DNA of 64,000 bases, taken from Otis tarda (Eukaryota; Chordata; Aves; Otidiformes; Otididae). Both the position numbers and the translations under genes were made by a program. The stretch is taken from contig JAPMTP010000082.1 of NCBI GenBank assembly GCA_026413225.1, positions 124,001 to 188,000 on the forward strand, read 5' to 3'. Positions 42,598-53,965 of this stretch are shown piece after piece. Every line of letters begins with the position of its first letter. Position 1 is the first letter of the stretch. The notes under the pieces were generated by a model. The model was not told where the DNA came from. It made no database searches and was given only the letters and a program-made list of their open reading frames with translations.

Positions 42598-44138
42598 AAA
42601 AATATACCCAAAAAAACACGAATGTCAGACCATTGCTCCCACACCAAAAGTGCCAGCCACTCAAGCTCTTGCTGCTCCTCAGCGGCCAATGGCAGTCCAA
42701 CTACAGCAGCACAGACATTGCGGCTCCGGGCACTCAGCCTGACGGAAAGAGCTTCAACGTTTACCACCAGCTGCACCTGGGCGCCCACTGAAAAAAAAAC
42801 CCGAAACATCACGAATGTCGGACCATTGCTCCCACACCAAAAGTGCCAGCCACTCAAGCTCTTGCTGCTCCTCAGCGGCCATTGTCAGCTCACCTACAGC
42901 AGCACAGACATTGGGGCTCCGGGCTTTCCCTCACGAACAGGGCTTCGACATTTACCACCAGGTGCACCTGGGCGGCAACTGAAAAGAACCGCGAAAAATC
43001 ACGGACGTCGGTCGATTGCTCCCACACCAAAAGTGCAGGCCACTCAAGCTCTTGCTGCTCCTCAGCAGCCATTGGCAACGCACCTACAGCAGCACAGACA
43101 TTGGCGCTCCGGGCTTTACCTGACGAACAGGGCTTCGACGTTTACCACCAGCTGCACATGGGCGCCCCCTGAAAAAAAAAAAAAACACCTACAAAAATCA
43201 TGAACGTCTACCATTGCTCCCACACCAAAAGTGGCAGCCACTCAAGCTCTTGCTGCTCCTCAGCGGCCATTGGTAACGCATCTACAGCAGCACAGACAGT
43301 GGGTCTCTGGGCTTTCCCTGACGAACAGGGCTTCGACTTTCACTACCAGCTGCACCCGGGCGCCAACTGAAAAAAATACACAAAAAAACACGAATGTCAG
43401 ACCATTGCTCCCACACCAAAAGTGCCAGCCACTCAAGCTCTTGCTGCTCCTCAGCAGCCAATGGCAGTCCAACTACAGCAGCACAGACATTGCGGCTCCG
43501 GGCTTTCCCTGACGGAAAGAGCTTCAACGTTTACCACCAGCTGCACCTGGGCGCCCACTGAAAAAAAAACCCGAAACATCACGAATGTCGGACCATTGCT
43601 CCCACACCAAAAGTGCCAGCCACTCAAGCTCTTGCTGCTCCTCAGCAGCCATTGTCAACTCACCTACAGCAGCACAGACATTGGGGCTCCGGGCTTTCCC
43701 TGCACGAACAGGGCTTCGACATTTACCACCAGGTGCACCTGGGCGGCAACTGAAAAGAACCGCGAAAAATCACGGACGTCGGTCGATTGCTCCCACACCA
43801 AAAGTTACTGCCAGCCACTCAAGCTCTTGCTGCTCCTCAGCAGCCATTGGCACTTGCACACCTACAGCAGCACAGACATTGGCGCTCCGGGCTTTACCTG
43901 ACGAACAGGGCTTCGACTTTTACCACCAGCTGCACATGGGCGCCCCCCTGAAGAAAAACACCTAAAAATCATGAACGTCACACCATTGCTCCCAAAGAAA
44001 TTCGCAGCCACTCAAGCTCTTGCTGCTCCTCAGCGGCCATTGGTAACGCATCTACAGCAGCACAGACATTGGGTCTCTGGGCTTTCCCTGACGAACAGGG
44101 CTTCGACGTTCACTACCAGCTGCACCCGGGCGCCAACT
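42598..44138 (-). repeat. Two tandem copies of a 4-monomer HOR (771 bp each)
   Basis: The AAAAAACACGAATGTCAG monomer occurs at about 42,597, 43,368 and 44,139, exactly 771 bp apart each time. Between these anchors the same three other monomer types recur in order: CCCGAAACATCACGAATG (42,800 and 43,571), AGAACCGCGAAAAATCACGG (42,982 and 43,753) and the AAACACCTA...AATCATGAACG type (43,180 and 43,955). The last of these monomers differs between copies near its end (GTCTACC versus GTCACACC). Confidence 0.88.
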
Positions 44139-47100
44139 GAAAAAAATACACAAAAAAACACGAATGTCAGACCATTGCTCCCACACCAAAGGTGCCAGCC
44201 ACTCAAGCTCTTGCTGCTCCTCAGCGCCGGCCATTGGCAGCGCATCTACAGCAGAGCAAACACTGGGAGACTCCCGGGCTTTCCAGCAGCAGACAGGGCC
44301 CGACGTTTACCACCAGCTGCACAGGGGCCCCCAGAAAAACAACCTCGAAAAATCACTAACGTCACACCATTGCTCCCACACCAAAAGTACCAGCCACTCA
44401 AGCTCTTGCTGCTCCTCAGCGGCCATTGGTAACGCATCTACAGCAGCACAGACATTGGGCCTCAGGGCTTTCCCTCACGAACAGGGCTTCGACGTTTACC
44501 ACCAGCTGCACCTGGGCGGCAACTGAAAAAAAACGCGAAAAATCAGGGACGTCGGACTGATTGCTCCCACACCAAAAGTGCCAGCCACTCAACCTCTTGC
44601 TACTCCTCAGCTGTCATTGGCAGCGCATATACAGCAACACAGACATTGGGGCTCTGGGCTTTCCCTGACGAACACGGCTTCAAAGTTTACCACCAGCTGC
44701 ACCTGGGCGGCAACTGAAAAACAACACCTAAAAATCATGAACGTCGGACTATAGCTCCCACACCAAAGGTGCCAGCCACTCAAGCTCTTCCTGCTCCTCA
44801 GCGGCCATTGGCAGTCAAACTACAGCAGCGAAAACACTGGGGCTCCGGGCTTTCCCTGACCCGAACTGGGCTTCGACGTTTACCACCAGCTGCACCTGGG
44901 CGGCCACTGAAAAAAAACCCCGAAAAATCACGAACGTTGGACCATTGCTCCCACACCAAAAGTGCCAGCCACTCAAGCTCTTGCTGCTCCTCAGCGGCGT
45001 GGCAGTCAAACTACAGCAGCACAGACATTGGGGCTCCAGGCTTTCCCTGATGAACAGGGCTTCTACCTTTACCACCAGCTGCACCTGGGCGCCACCTGAA
45101 AAAAAACCCCGAAAAATCACGAACATCGGACCATTGCTCCCACACCAAAGGTACCAACCACTCAAGCTCTTGCTGCTCCTCAGCGGCCGTTGGTAGTGCA
45201 CCTACAGCAGCACAGACATTGGGGCTCCGGGCTTTCCCTGACGAACAGGGCTTTGACGTTTACCACCAGCTGCACCTGGGCGCCCCCTGAAAAAATACCC
45301 CGAAAAATCACGTACGTCAGACCATTATGCTCCCACACGAAAACTACCAGCCACTCAAGCTCTTGCTGCTCCTCAGCGGCCATTGTCAGCGCACCTACAG
45401 CAGCGCAAACACTGGGGCTCCAGACTTTCCCTGACGAACAGGGGGTTTCAACGTTTACCACCAGCTGCACCTGGGCGGCCACTTAAAAAAAAACCCCAAA
45501 AATCACGAACGTCGGACCATTGCTCCCACACCAAAAGTGTCAGGCACTCAAGCTCTTATTGCTCCTCAGCTGCCATTGGCAGTCCAACTACAGCAACACA
45601 GACATTGGGGCTCCGGGCTTTCCCTGACGAACAGGGCTTTGACGTTTTCCATGCTGCACCTGGGTGACAACTGAAAAACATACCCAAAAAATAACGAACG
45701 TCGGACCATTGCTCCCACACCAAAAGTGCCAGCCACTCAACCTCTTGCTGCTCCTCAGCGGCCTTTGTCAGCGCACCTACAGCAGCACAGACGTGGGAGC
45801 TCCGGGCTTTCCCTGACGGAGCAGGGCTTCGACGTTTACCACCAGCTGCACCTGGGCGCCCACTGAAAAAAACCCCGGAAAATCGTGATTGTCGGACGAT
45901 TTCTCCCACACCAAATGTGCCAGCCACTCAAGCTCTAGCTGCTCCTCAGCGGTCATTGGCAGCTCACCTAAAGCAGCACAGACACTGGGGCTCCGGGCTT
46001 TCCCTGACAAACAGGGCTTCGACGTTTACCACCAGCTGCACCTGGGCGCCCCCTGAAAAAAAAAAAATAAAAATCACGAACGTCGGACAACAGCTCCCAC
46101 ACAAAAAGTGCCAGCCACTCAAGCTCTTGCTGCTCCTCAGTGGCCATTGCCAGCGCACCTACTGCAGCGCAAACACTGGGGCTCCGGGCTTTCCCTGACG
46201 AACAGGGCTTCGACGTTTACCACCAGCTGCACCTGGGCGCCATTTTTTACTGAAAAAAAAACCCCGAAAAATAATGAATGTCGGACCATTGCTCCCACAC
46301 CAAAACTGCCAGCCACTCAAGCTCTTGCTGCCCCTCAGAAACCTTTGTGAGCGCATCTACAGCAGCACAGACATTGGGGCTCCAGACTTTCCCTGACGAA
46401 CAGGGCTTCGACGTTTACCACCAGCTGCACATGGGCGGCAACTGAAAAAACGCCGAAAAATCACGAACGTCAGACAATTACTCCCACACCAAAAGTGCCA
46501 GCCACTCCAAGCTCTTGCTGCTCCTCAGCGGCCATTGTCAGCGCACCTACAGCAGCACAGACATTGGGGCTCCGGGCTTTCCCTGACGAACAGGGCTTTG
46601 ACGTTTACCACCAGCTGCACCTGGGCGCCCTATGAAAAAATACCCCGAAAAATCACGTACGTCAGACCATTGCTCCCACACGAAAACTGCCAGCCACTCA
46701 AGCTCTTGCTGCTCCTCAGCGGCCCATTGTCCAGCGCACCTACAGCCAGCGCAAACACTGCCAGGGCTCCGGGCTTTCCCTGACGAACAGGGCTTCAACG
46801 TTTACCACCAGCTGCACCTGGGCGGCCACTTAAAAAACCCCAAAAAATCACGAACGTCGGACCATTGCTCCCACACCAAAAGTGTCCAGCCACTCAAGCT
46901 CTTGCTGCTCCTCAGCTGCCATTGGCAGTCCAACTACAGCAACACAGACATTGGGGCGCCGGGCTTTCCCTGACGAACAGGGCTTTGACGTTTACCACCA
47001 GCTGCACCTGGGTGGCAACTGAAAAACATACCCAAAAAATAACGAACGTCGGACCATTGCTACCACACCAAAAGTGCCAGCCACTCAACCTCTTGCTGCT

Positions 47101-47578
47101 CCTCAGCGGCCTTTGTCCAGCGCACCTACAGCAGCACAGACATTGGGGCTCCGGGCTTTCCCTGACGAACAGGGCTTCGACGTTTACCACCAGCTGCACC
47201 TGGGCGCCCCACTGAAAAAAACCCCGGAAAATCACGGATGTCGGACGATTTCTCCCACACCAAATGTACCAGCCACTCAAGCTCTTGCTGCTCCTCAGCG
47301 GTCATTGGCAGCTCACCTAAAGCAGCACAGACACTGGGGCTCCGGGCTTTCCCTGACAAACAGGGCTTCGACGTTTACCGCAGCTGCACCTGGGGCGCCC
47401 CCTGAAAAAAAAAAAATAAAAATCACGAACGTCGGACAACAGCTCCCACACAAAAAGTGCCAGCCACTCAAGCTCTTGCTGCTCCTCAGCGGCCATTGCC
47501 AACACCTACTGCAGCGCAAAAACTGGGGCTCCGGGCTTTCCCTGACGAACAGGGCTTCGACGTTTACCACCAGCTGCA

Positions 47579-47610
47579 CGACGTTCGTGATTTTTCGGGG
47601 TTTTTTTCAG
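47579..47610 (+). repeat. + island: T-tract module only
   Basis: ACGTTCGTGATTTTTCGGGG plus the T run and CAG lies between GTTTACCACCAGCTGCACG and CGAAAAATAATGAATGTCGG, both - orientation. The equivalent monomer in the first HOR copy (near 46,245) is intact apart from a short ATTTTTTACT insertion, and the third copy has a + island at 49,029. Confidence 0.9.
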
Positions 47611-48536
47611 CGAAAAATAATGAATGTCGGACCATTGCTCCCACACCAAAACTGCCAGCCACTCAAGCTCTTGCTGCCCCTCAGCGGCCATTGGCAGCGC
47701 ACCTACAGCAGCACAGACATTGGGGCTCCGGGCTTTCCCTGACGAACAGGGCTTCGACGTTTAACCACCAGCTGCGCCTGGCGCCAACTGAAAAAAATAC
47801 CAAAAAAATCACGAACGTCAGACCATTGCTCCCACACCAAAAGTGCCAGCCACTCAAGCTCTTGCTGCTCCTCAGCGGCCTTAGGCAGTCAAACTACAGC
47901 AGCACAGACACTGGGGCTCCGGGCTTTCCCTGACGAACAGGGCTTCGACGTTTACCACCAGCTGCACCTGGGCGCCCCTGAAAAAAAACCCCGAAAAATC
48001 ACGAACGTCGAACCATTGCTCCCACACCAAAAGTGCCAGCCACTCAAGCTCTTGCTGCTCCTCAGCAGCCATTGGCAGCGCACCTACAGCAACGCACAAA
48101 CACTGGGGCTCCGGGCTTTCCCTGACGAACAGGGCTTTGACGTTTACCACCAGCTGCACCTGGGCGCCCCCTGAAAAAAATACCCCGAAAAATCACGTAC
48201 GTTAGACCATTGCTCCCACACGAAAACTGCCAGCCACTCAAGCTCTTGCTGCTCCTCAGCGGCCATTGTCAGCGCACCTACAGCAGCGCAAACACTGGGG
48301 CTCCGGGCTTTCCCTGACGAACAGGGCTTCAACGTTTACCACCAGCTGCTCAGGGAAAGCTCGGAGCCCCAGTGTCAAAAAATCACGAACGTCGGACCAT
48401 TGCTCCCACACCAAAAGTGCCAGCCACTCAAGCTCTTGCTGCTCCTCAGCTGCCATTGGCAGTCCAACTACAGCAACACAGACATTGGGGCTCCGGGCTT
48501 TCCCTGACGAACAGGGCTTTGACGTTTACCACCAGC

Positions 48537-48574
48537 ATTTTTCGGGGTTTTTTTTTCATGGGTCGCCCAGGTGC
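48537..48574 (+). repeat. + island: T-tract module to CAGGTGCA
   Basis: ATTTTTCGGGG, a T run, CATGGGTCGCCCAGGTGCA in + orientation replaces the A-run module of a - monomer. It sits at the start of the third copy of the ~1.35-kb HOR. Confidence 0.88.
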
Positions 48575-49028
48575 AAAAATAACGAACGTCGGACCATTGC
48601 TACCACACCAAAAGTGCCAGCCACTCAACCTCTTGCTGATCCTCAGCGGCCTTTGTCAGCGCACCTACAGCAGCACAGACATTGGGGCTCCGGGCTTTCC
48701 CTGACGAACAGGGCTTCGACGTTTACCACCAGCTGCACCTGGGCGCCCACTGAAAAAAACCCCGGAAAATCACGGATGTCGGACGATTTCTCCCACACCA
48801 AATGTGCCAGCCACTCAAGCTCTTGCTGCTCCTCAGCGGTCATTGGCAGCTCACCTAAAGCAGCACAGACACTGGGGCTCCGGGCTTTCCCTGACAAACA
48901 GGGCTTCGACGTTTACCACCAGCTGCACCTGGGCGCCCCCTGAAAAAAAAAAAATAAAAATCACGAACGTCGGACAACATTGCTCCCACACCAAAAGTGC
49001 CAGCCACTCAAGCTCTTGCTGCTCCTCA

Positions 49029-49086
49029 GGTGTGACGTTTTGTGATTTTTCGGGGTTTTTTTTCTGGGGATACCAGGTGCAGCTGG
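49029..49086 (+). repeat. + island with T-tract module and E-box segment
   Basis: GTGTGACGTTTTGTGATTTT, CGGGG, a T run, CTGGGGATACCAGGTGCAGCTGG is in + orientation after a - CTGCTCCTCAG. It then joins - GGCTTTCCCTGACGAACAGGG. The monomer is truncated and phase is not preserved. Confidence 0.88.
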
Positions 49087-50104
49087 GGCTTTCCCTGACG
49101 AACAGGGCTTCGACGTTTACCACCAGCTGCACCTGGGCACCAACTGAAAAAAAAACCCCGAAAAATAATGAATGTCGGACCATTGCTCCCACACCAAAAC
49201 TGCCAGCCACTCAAGCTCTTGCACCCCTCAGCGGCCATTGGCAGCAGCGCACCTACAGCAGCACAGACATTGGGGCTCCGGGCTTTCCACGACGAACAGG
49301 GCTTCGACGTTTACCACCAGCTGCACCTGGGCGGCAAGCTCTGAAAAGCGCCGAAAAATCACGAACGTCAGACAATTACTCCCACTGAAAAGTGCCAACC
49401 ACTCAAACTCACAGTGACACTCCTCAGTGGCCATTGGTCAGCGCACCCACAGCAGCACGGGCCATTGGGACTCCGGACTTTCCCTGGCTTGAGAGGGCTT
49501 TAGAAGCTGTTTGCCTCCAGCTGCACCTGGGCGCACTCTGAAAAAAAAACCCGAAAAATCACGAACGTCAGACCATTGCTCCCCACATCAAAAGTGCCAG
49601 CCACTCAAGCTCTTGCTGCTCCTCAGCGGCCATTGGCAGCGCACCTACAGTAGCACAAGATATTGGGGCTCCAGAACTTTCCCTGACGAACAGGGCTTCG
49701 ACTTTTACTACCAGCAGCGCCTGAAGCCAACGGCATGCAAAAAAAATCACGAACGTCAGACCCATTGCTCCCCACACCAAAAGTGCCAGCCACTCAAGCT
49801 CTTGCTGCTCCTCAGCGGCCTTAGGCAGTCAAACTACAGCAGCACAGACACTGGGGCTCCGGGCTTTCCCTGACGAACAGGGCTTCGACGTTTACCACTG
49901 CCAGCTGCCAGCTGAGGCGCCCCCGAAAAAAAACCGAAAAATCACACGAACGTCGAACCATTGCTCCCACACCAAAAGTGCCAGCCACTCAAGCTCTTGC
50001 TGCTCCTCAGCAGCCATTGGCAGCATACCTACAGCAACGCAAACACTGGGAGCTCCAGACTTTCCCTGACGAACAGGGCTTCGACGTTTACCACCAGCTG
50101 CACC

Positions 50105-50143
50105 TCGTGATTTCTCGGGGTTTTTAATTCAGGAGGCGGCCGC
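50105..50143 (+). repeat. + island with T-tract module
   Basis: TCGTGATTTCTCGGGG, TTTTTAATTCAGGAGG in + orientation follows a - CAGCTGCACC. A GCGGCCGC at 50,136-50,143 arises at the junction and is unrelated to the NotI-type monomers. Confidence 0.8.
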
Positions 50144-52190
50144 TGAAAAACCTAAAATCACGAACGTTTGGACCAGCTGCTCCCCACACGAAAACTGCCA
50201 GCCACTCAAGCTCTTGCTGCTCCTCAGCGGCCATTGGCAGCGCACCTACAGCAGCAGAGATATTGGGGCTCGGGCTTTCCCTGACGAACAGGGCTTCGAC
50301 GTTTACCACCAGCTGCACCTGAGCGGAAACTGAAAAAAACCCCGAAAAATCACGGACGTCGGATTATTGCTCCCACACCAAAAGTGCCAGCCACTCAAGC
50401 TCTTGCTGCTCCTCAGCGGCCGTTGGTAGCGAATCTACAGCAGCACAGACACTGGGGCTCCTGGGCTTTCCCTGACGAACAGGGCTTCGACGTTTACCAC
50501 CAGCTGCACCAATGTCGAAGCGCCGCGTGACAAAAAAAACCCGGAAAAATCACGAACGTCGGACCATTGCTCCCACACCAAAACTGCCAGACACTCTAAG
50601 CTGCTTGCTACACCTCAGCGTCCGTTGGTAGTGAACCTACAGCAGCACAGACACTGGGGATCCGGGCTTTCCCCTGACGGGCAGGGCTTTGACGTTTACC
50701 ACCAGCTGCACCTGGGCGCCCCTTGGAAAAAAAACCCCGAAAAATCACGGGCAATCGTCGGACCATTTGCTCCCACACCAAAAGCGCCAGCCACTCAAGC
50801 TCTTGCTGATCCTCAGCGGTCATTGGCAGCGCATATACACGCTTACTGAAATTGGGGCTCCTGGGCTTTCCCTGATGAACAGGGCTTCAACGTTTACTAC
50901 CAGCTGCACCTGGGCGCCCCCTGAATGCAGCCACAAAAATCACGAGCACGTCGGACAACAGCTCCCACACCAAAAGTGCCAGCCACTCAAGCCCTTGCTG
51001 CTCCTCAGCGGCCATTGGCAGCGCACCCACAGCAGCAGCAAACACTGGGGCTCCGGGCTTTCCCTGACAGACAGGGCTTTAAATATTTACCACCAGCTGC
51101 ACCTGGGCGCCCACTGAAAAAAACCCCGGAAAATCATGGATGTCGGACCGATTTCTCCCACACCAAAAGTGCCAGCCACTCAAACTCTTGCTGCTCCTCC
51201 ACGGCCATTGTCAGCGCACCTACAGCAGCACAGACATTGGGGCTCCGGGCTTTCCCTGACGAACAGGGCTTCGACGTTTACCACCAGCTGCACCTGGGGC
51301 GCCCCCTGAAAATAAACCCCGAAAAATCACGAACGTCGAACCATTGCTCCCACACCAAAAATGTCAGCCACTCAAGCTCTTGCTGCTCCTCCAGAGGCCT
51401 TTTTCAGCGCACCTGGCAGCACAGACATTCAGGACTCCGGGCTTTCCCTGACGAACAGGGCTTTGACGTTTACCACCAGCTGCACCTGGGCGCCCACTGA
51501 AAAAAACCCCGAGAAATCACGAACATCGGACCATTGCTCCCACACCAAAAGTGCCAGACACTCAAACTCTTGCTGCTCCTCAGCGGCCATTGGCAGCGCA
51601 CCTACAGCAAGCAAACACTGTGGGCTCCGGGCTTTCCCTGACGAACAGGGCTTCGACGTTTACCACCAGCTGCACCTGGGCACCCCTTTAAAAAAACCCC
51701 GAAAAATCACATGAACGTCGGACGATTGCTCCCACACCAAAAGTGCCAGACACTCAAGCTCACTGCTCCCTCCAGCGGCCCGTGTCAGCGCACCTGCAGC
51801 AGCACAGACACTTGGGGCTCCAGGCTTTCCCTGACGAACAGGGCTTCGACGTTTACCACCAGCTGCACCTGAAGTGGGCGCCCAGGTGAAAAAACCCGAA
51901 AAATCACGAACGTTGAACCATTGCTCCCACACCAAAAGTGCCAGCCACTTAAGCTCTTGCTGCTCCTCGGTGGCCTTTGTCAGCGCACCTACAGCAGCAC
52001 AGACACTGGGGCTCCGGGCTTTACCTGACGAACAGGGCTTCGACGTTTACCACCAGCTGCACCTGGGCGGCCCGTGAATAAAAACCCCGAAAAATCACGA
52101 ACGTGGGACCATTGCTCCCACACCAAAAGTGCCAGCCACTCAAGCTCTTGCTACACCTCAGCGGTCATTGGCAGCGCACCTACAGCAGCA

Positions 52191-52237
52191 TCTGACGTTC
52201 ATGATTTTTCGGGGATTTTCAGTTGCCGCTCAGGTGC
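52191..52237 (+). repeat. + island with T-tract module
   Basis: TCTGACGTTCATGATTTTTC, GGGGATTTTCAG, TTGCCGCTCAGGTGCA in + orientation sits between CTACAGCAGCA and TGACGAACAGGGCTTCGACG, both -. The jump skips most of a monomer. Confidence 0.85.
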
Positions 52238-52566
52238 ATGACGAACAGGGCTTCGACGTTTACCACCAGCTGCGCCTGGGCGCCAACTGAAAAAAATACC
52301 CAAAAATCAAGAACGTCAGACCATTACTCCCACACCAAAAGTGCCAGACACTCAAGCTCTTGCTGCTCCTCAGCGGCCAATGGCAGTCCAACTATCATAA
52401 CACTGAAATTGGGGCTCTGGGCTTTCCCTGATGAACAGGGCTTCAACGTTTACTACCAGCTGCACCTGGTCGCCCCCCTGAAAAAAATACTAAAAATCAC
52501 GAACGTTCAGACCATTACTCCCACACCAAAAGTGCCAGCCACTCAAGCTCTTGCTGCTCCTCAGCG

Positions 52567-52642
52567 GTGGTAAACGTAGAAGCCCTGTTCGTCAGGAAAA
52601 GCCCGGGCTTTCCCTGATGAACAGGGCTTCGACGTTTACCAC
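52567..52642. repeat. 76-bp near-perfect palindrome (fold-back of one monomer segment)
   Basis: The segment GTGGTAAACGT...GCCC in + orientation is followed directly by its reverse complement GGGC...ACGTTTACCAC. Arms are 38 bp each, with 35 of 38 positions paired, and the centre is CCCGGG at 52,602-52,607 with no spacer. Each arm also holds the CCCTG/CAGGG hairpin. Immediately downstream (52,643-52,700) is a + T-tract island. This is the cleanest fold-back in the window. Confidence 0.92.
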
Positions 52643-53875
52643 AATGGTCCGACGTTCGTGATTTTTCGGGGTTTTTTTTCAGGGGATGCCGAGGTGCAGC
52701 TACCCTAAAAATCACGAACGGCGGACAACAGCTCCCACACAAGAGTGCCAGCCACTCAAGCTCTTGCTGCTCCTCAGCGGCCATTGGCCGCGCACCTACA
52801 GCAGCGCAAACACTGGGGCTCCGGGCTTTCCCTGACGAACAGGGCTTTCGCGTTTACCACCAACGCTACCCTGGCGCCCCCTGAATAAAAACCCCGAAAA
52901 ATCATGAACGTCGGACGATTGCTCCCACACCCAAAAGTGCCAGCCACTCAAGCTCTTGATGCTCCTCCAGCGGCCTTTGTCAGCGCACCTACAGCAGCAC
53001 AGATATTGCGGCTCACAGCTTTCCCTGACGAACAGGGCTTCGGCGTTTACCACCGCTTGCGCCTGCTGGCGCTTTTCAACTGGGAAAAAAATACCCAAAA
53101 AATCAAGAACGTCAGACCATTACTCCCACACCAAAAGTGCCAGACACTCAAGCTCTTGCTGCTCCTCAGCGGCCAATGGCAGTCCAACTACAGCATCACA
53201 GACATTGGAGCTCCGGGCTTTCCCTGACGAACAGGGCTTCGACGTTTACACCACCAGCTGCACCTGGGCGCCAACTGAAAAAAATACCTAAAAAAATCAC
53301 GAACGTCAGACCATTGCCTCCCCACACCAAAAGTGCCAGCCACACTCAAGCTCTTGCTGCTCCTCAGCGGCCATTTTCCATGCGCATCTACAGCAACGCA
53401 TATACTGGGGCTCTGGGCTTTCCCTGATGAACAGGGCTTCGACGTTCTACCAGCTGCACCCGGGCGCCCACTGAAAAACAAACCCGTTAAAAATCACGAA
53501 CGTCAGACCATTACTCCCACACATAAAAGTGCCAGCCACTCAAGCTCTTGCTGCTCCTCAGCGGCCATTGGTCAGCACATCTACAGCAGCACAGACATTG
53601 GGGCTCAAGGGCTTTCCCTGACGAACAGGGCTTCAACGTTTACCACCAGCTGCACCCGGGCGCCCACTGAAAAAAAAACCCCGAAAAATCATGAACGTCG
53701 GACCATTGCTCCCACACCATAAACTTCCAGCCACTCAAGCTCTTGCTGCTCCTCAGATAATCCGACGTTTGTGATTATTCGCGGCCATTTTTTCGGGCAG
53801 CGCACCTACAATGCTGAGACATTGGGGCTCCAGAGCTTTCCCTGATGAACAGGGCTTCGACGTTTACCACCAGGT

Positions 53876-53965
53876 GTGGGTGCAATGGTCCGACGTTAGT
53901 GATTTTTCGGGGTTTATTTTCAGTTGCCGCCCAGGTGCAGCTGGTGGTAAACGTCGAAGCCCTGA
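53876..53965 (+). repeat. + island of about half a monomer
   Basis: GTGTGGGTGCAATGGTCCGA, CGTTAGTGATTTTTCGGGG, TTTATTTTCAG, then TTGCCGCCCAGG through GTCGAAGCCCTG in + orientation lies between - pieces ending TTTACCACCAG and starting AAATCACGAACGTCGG. Confidence 0.87.

Larger units (their letters stand above)
45673..49400 (-). repeat. Three copies of a ~7-8-monomer HOR (~1.35-1.55 kb)
   Basis: The CATACCCAAAAAATAACG monomer marks 45,673 and 47,021, and its homologue, disrupted by a + island, sits at about 48,575. CCTAAAGCAGCACAGACACT recurs at 45,967, 47,316 and 48,854. The AAAAAATAAAAATCACG monomer with GGACAACA recurs near 46,060, 47,410 and 48,950. Offsets are 1,348-1,349 bp (7 monomers) and then 1,538-1,554 bp (8 monomers). 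The copies have different small rearrangements at the same monomer. Confidence 0.87.
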
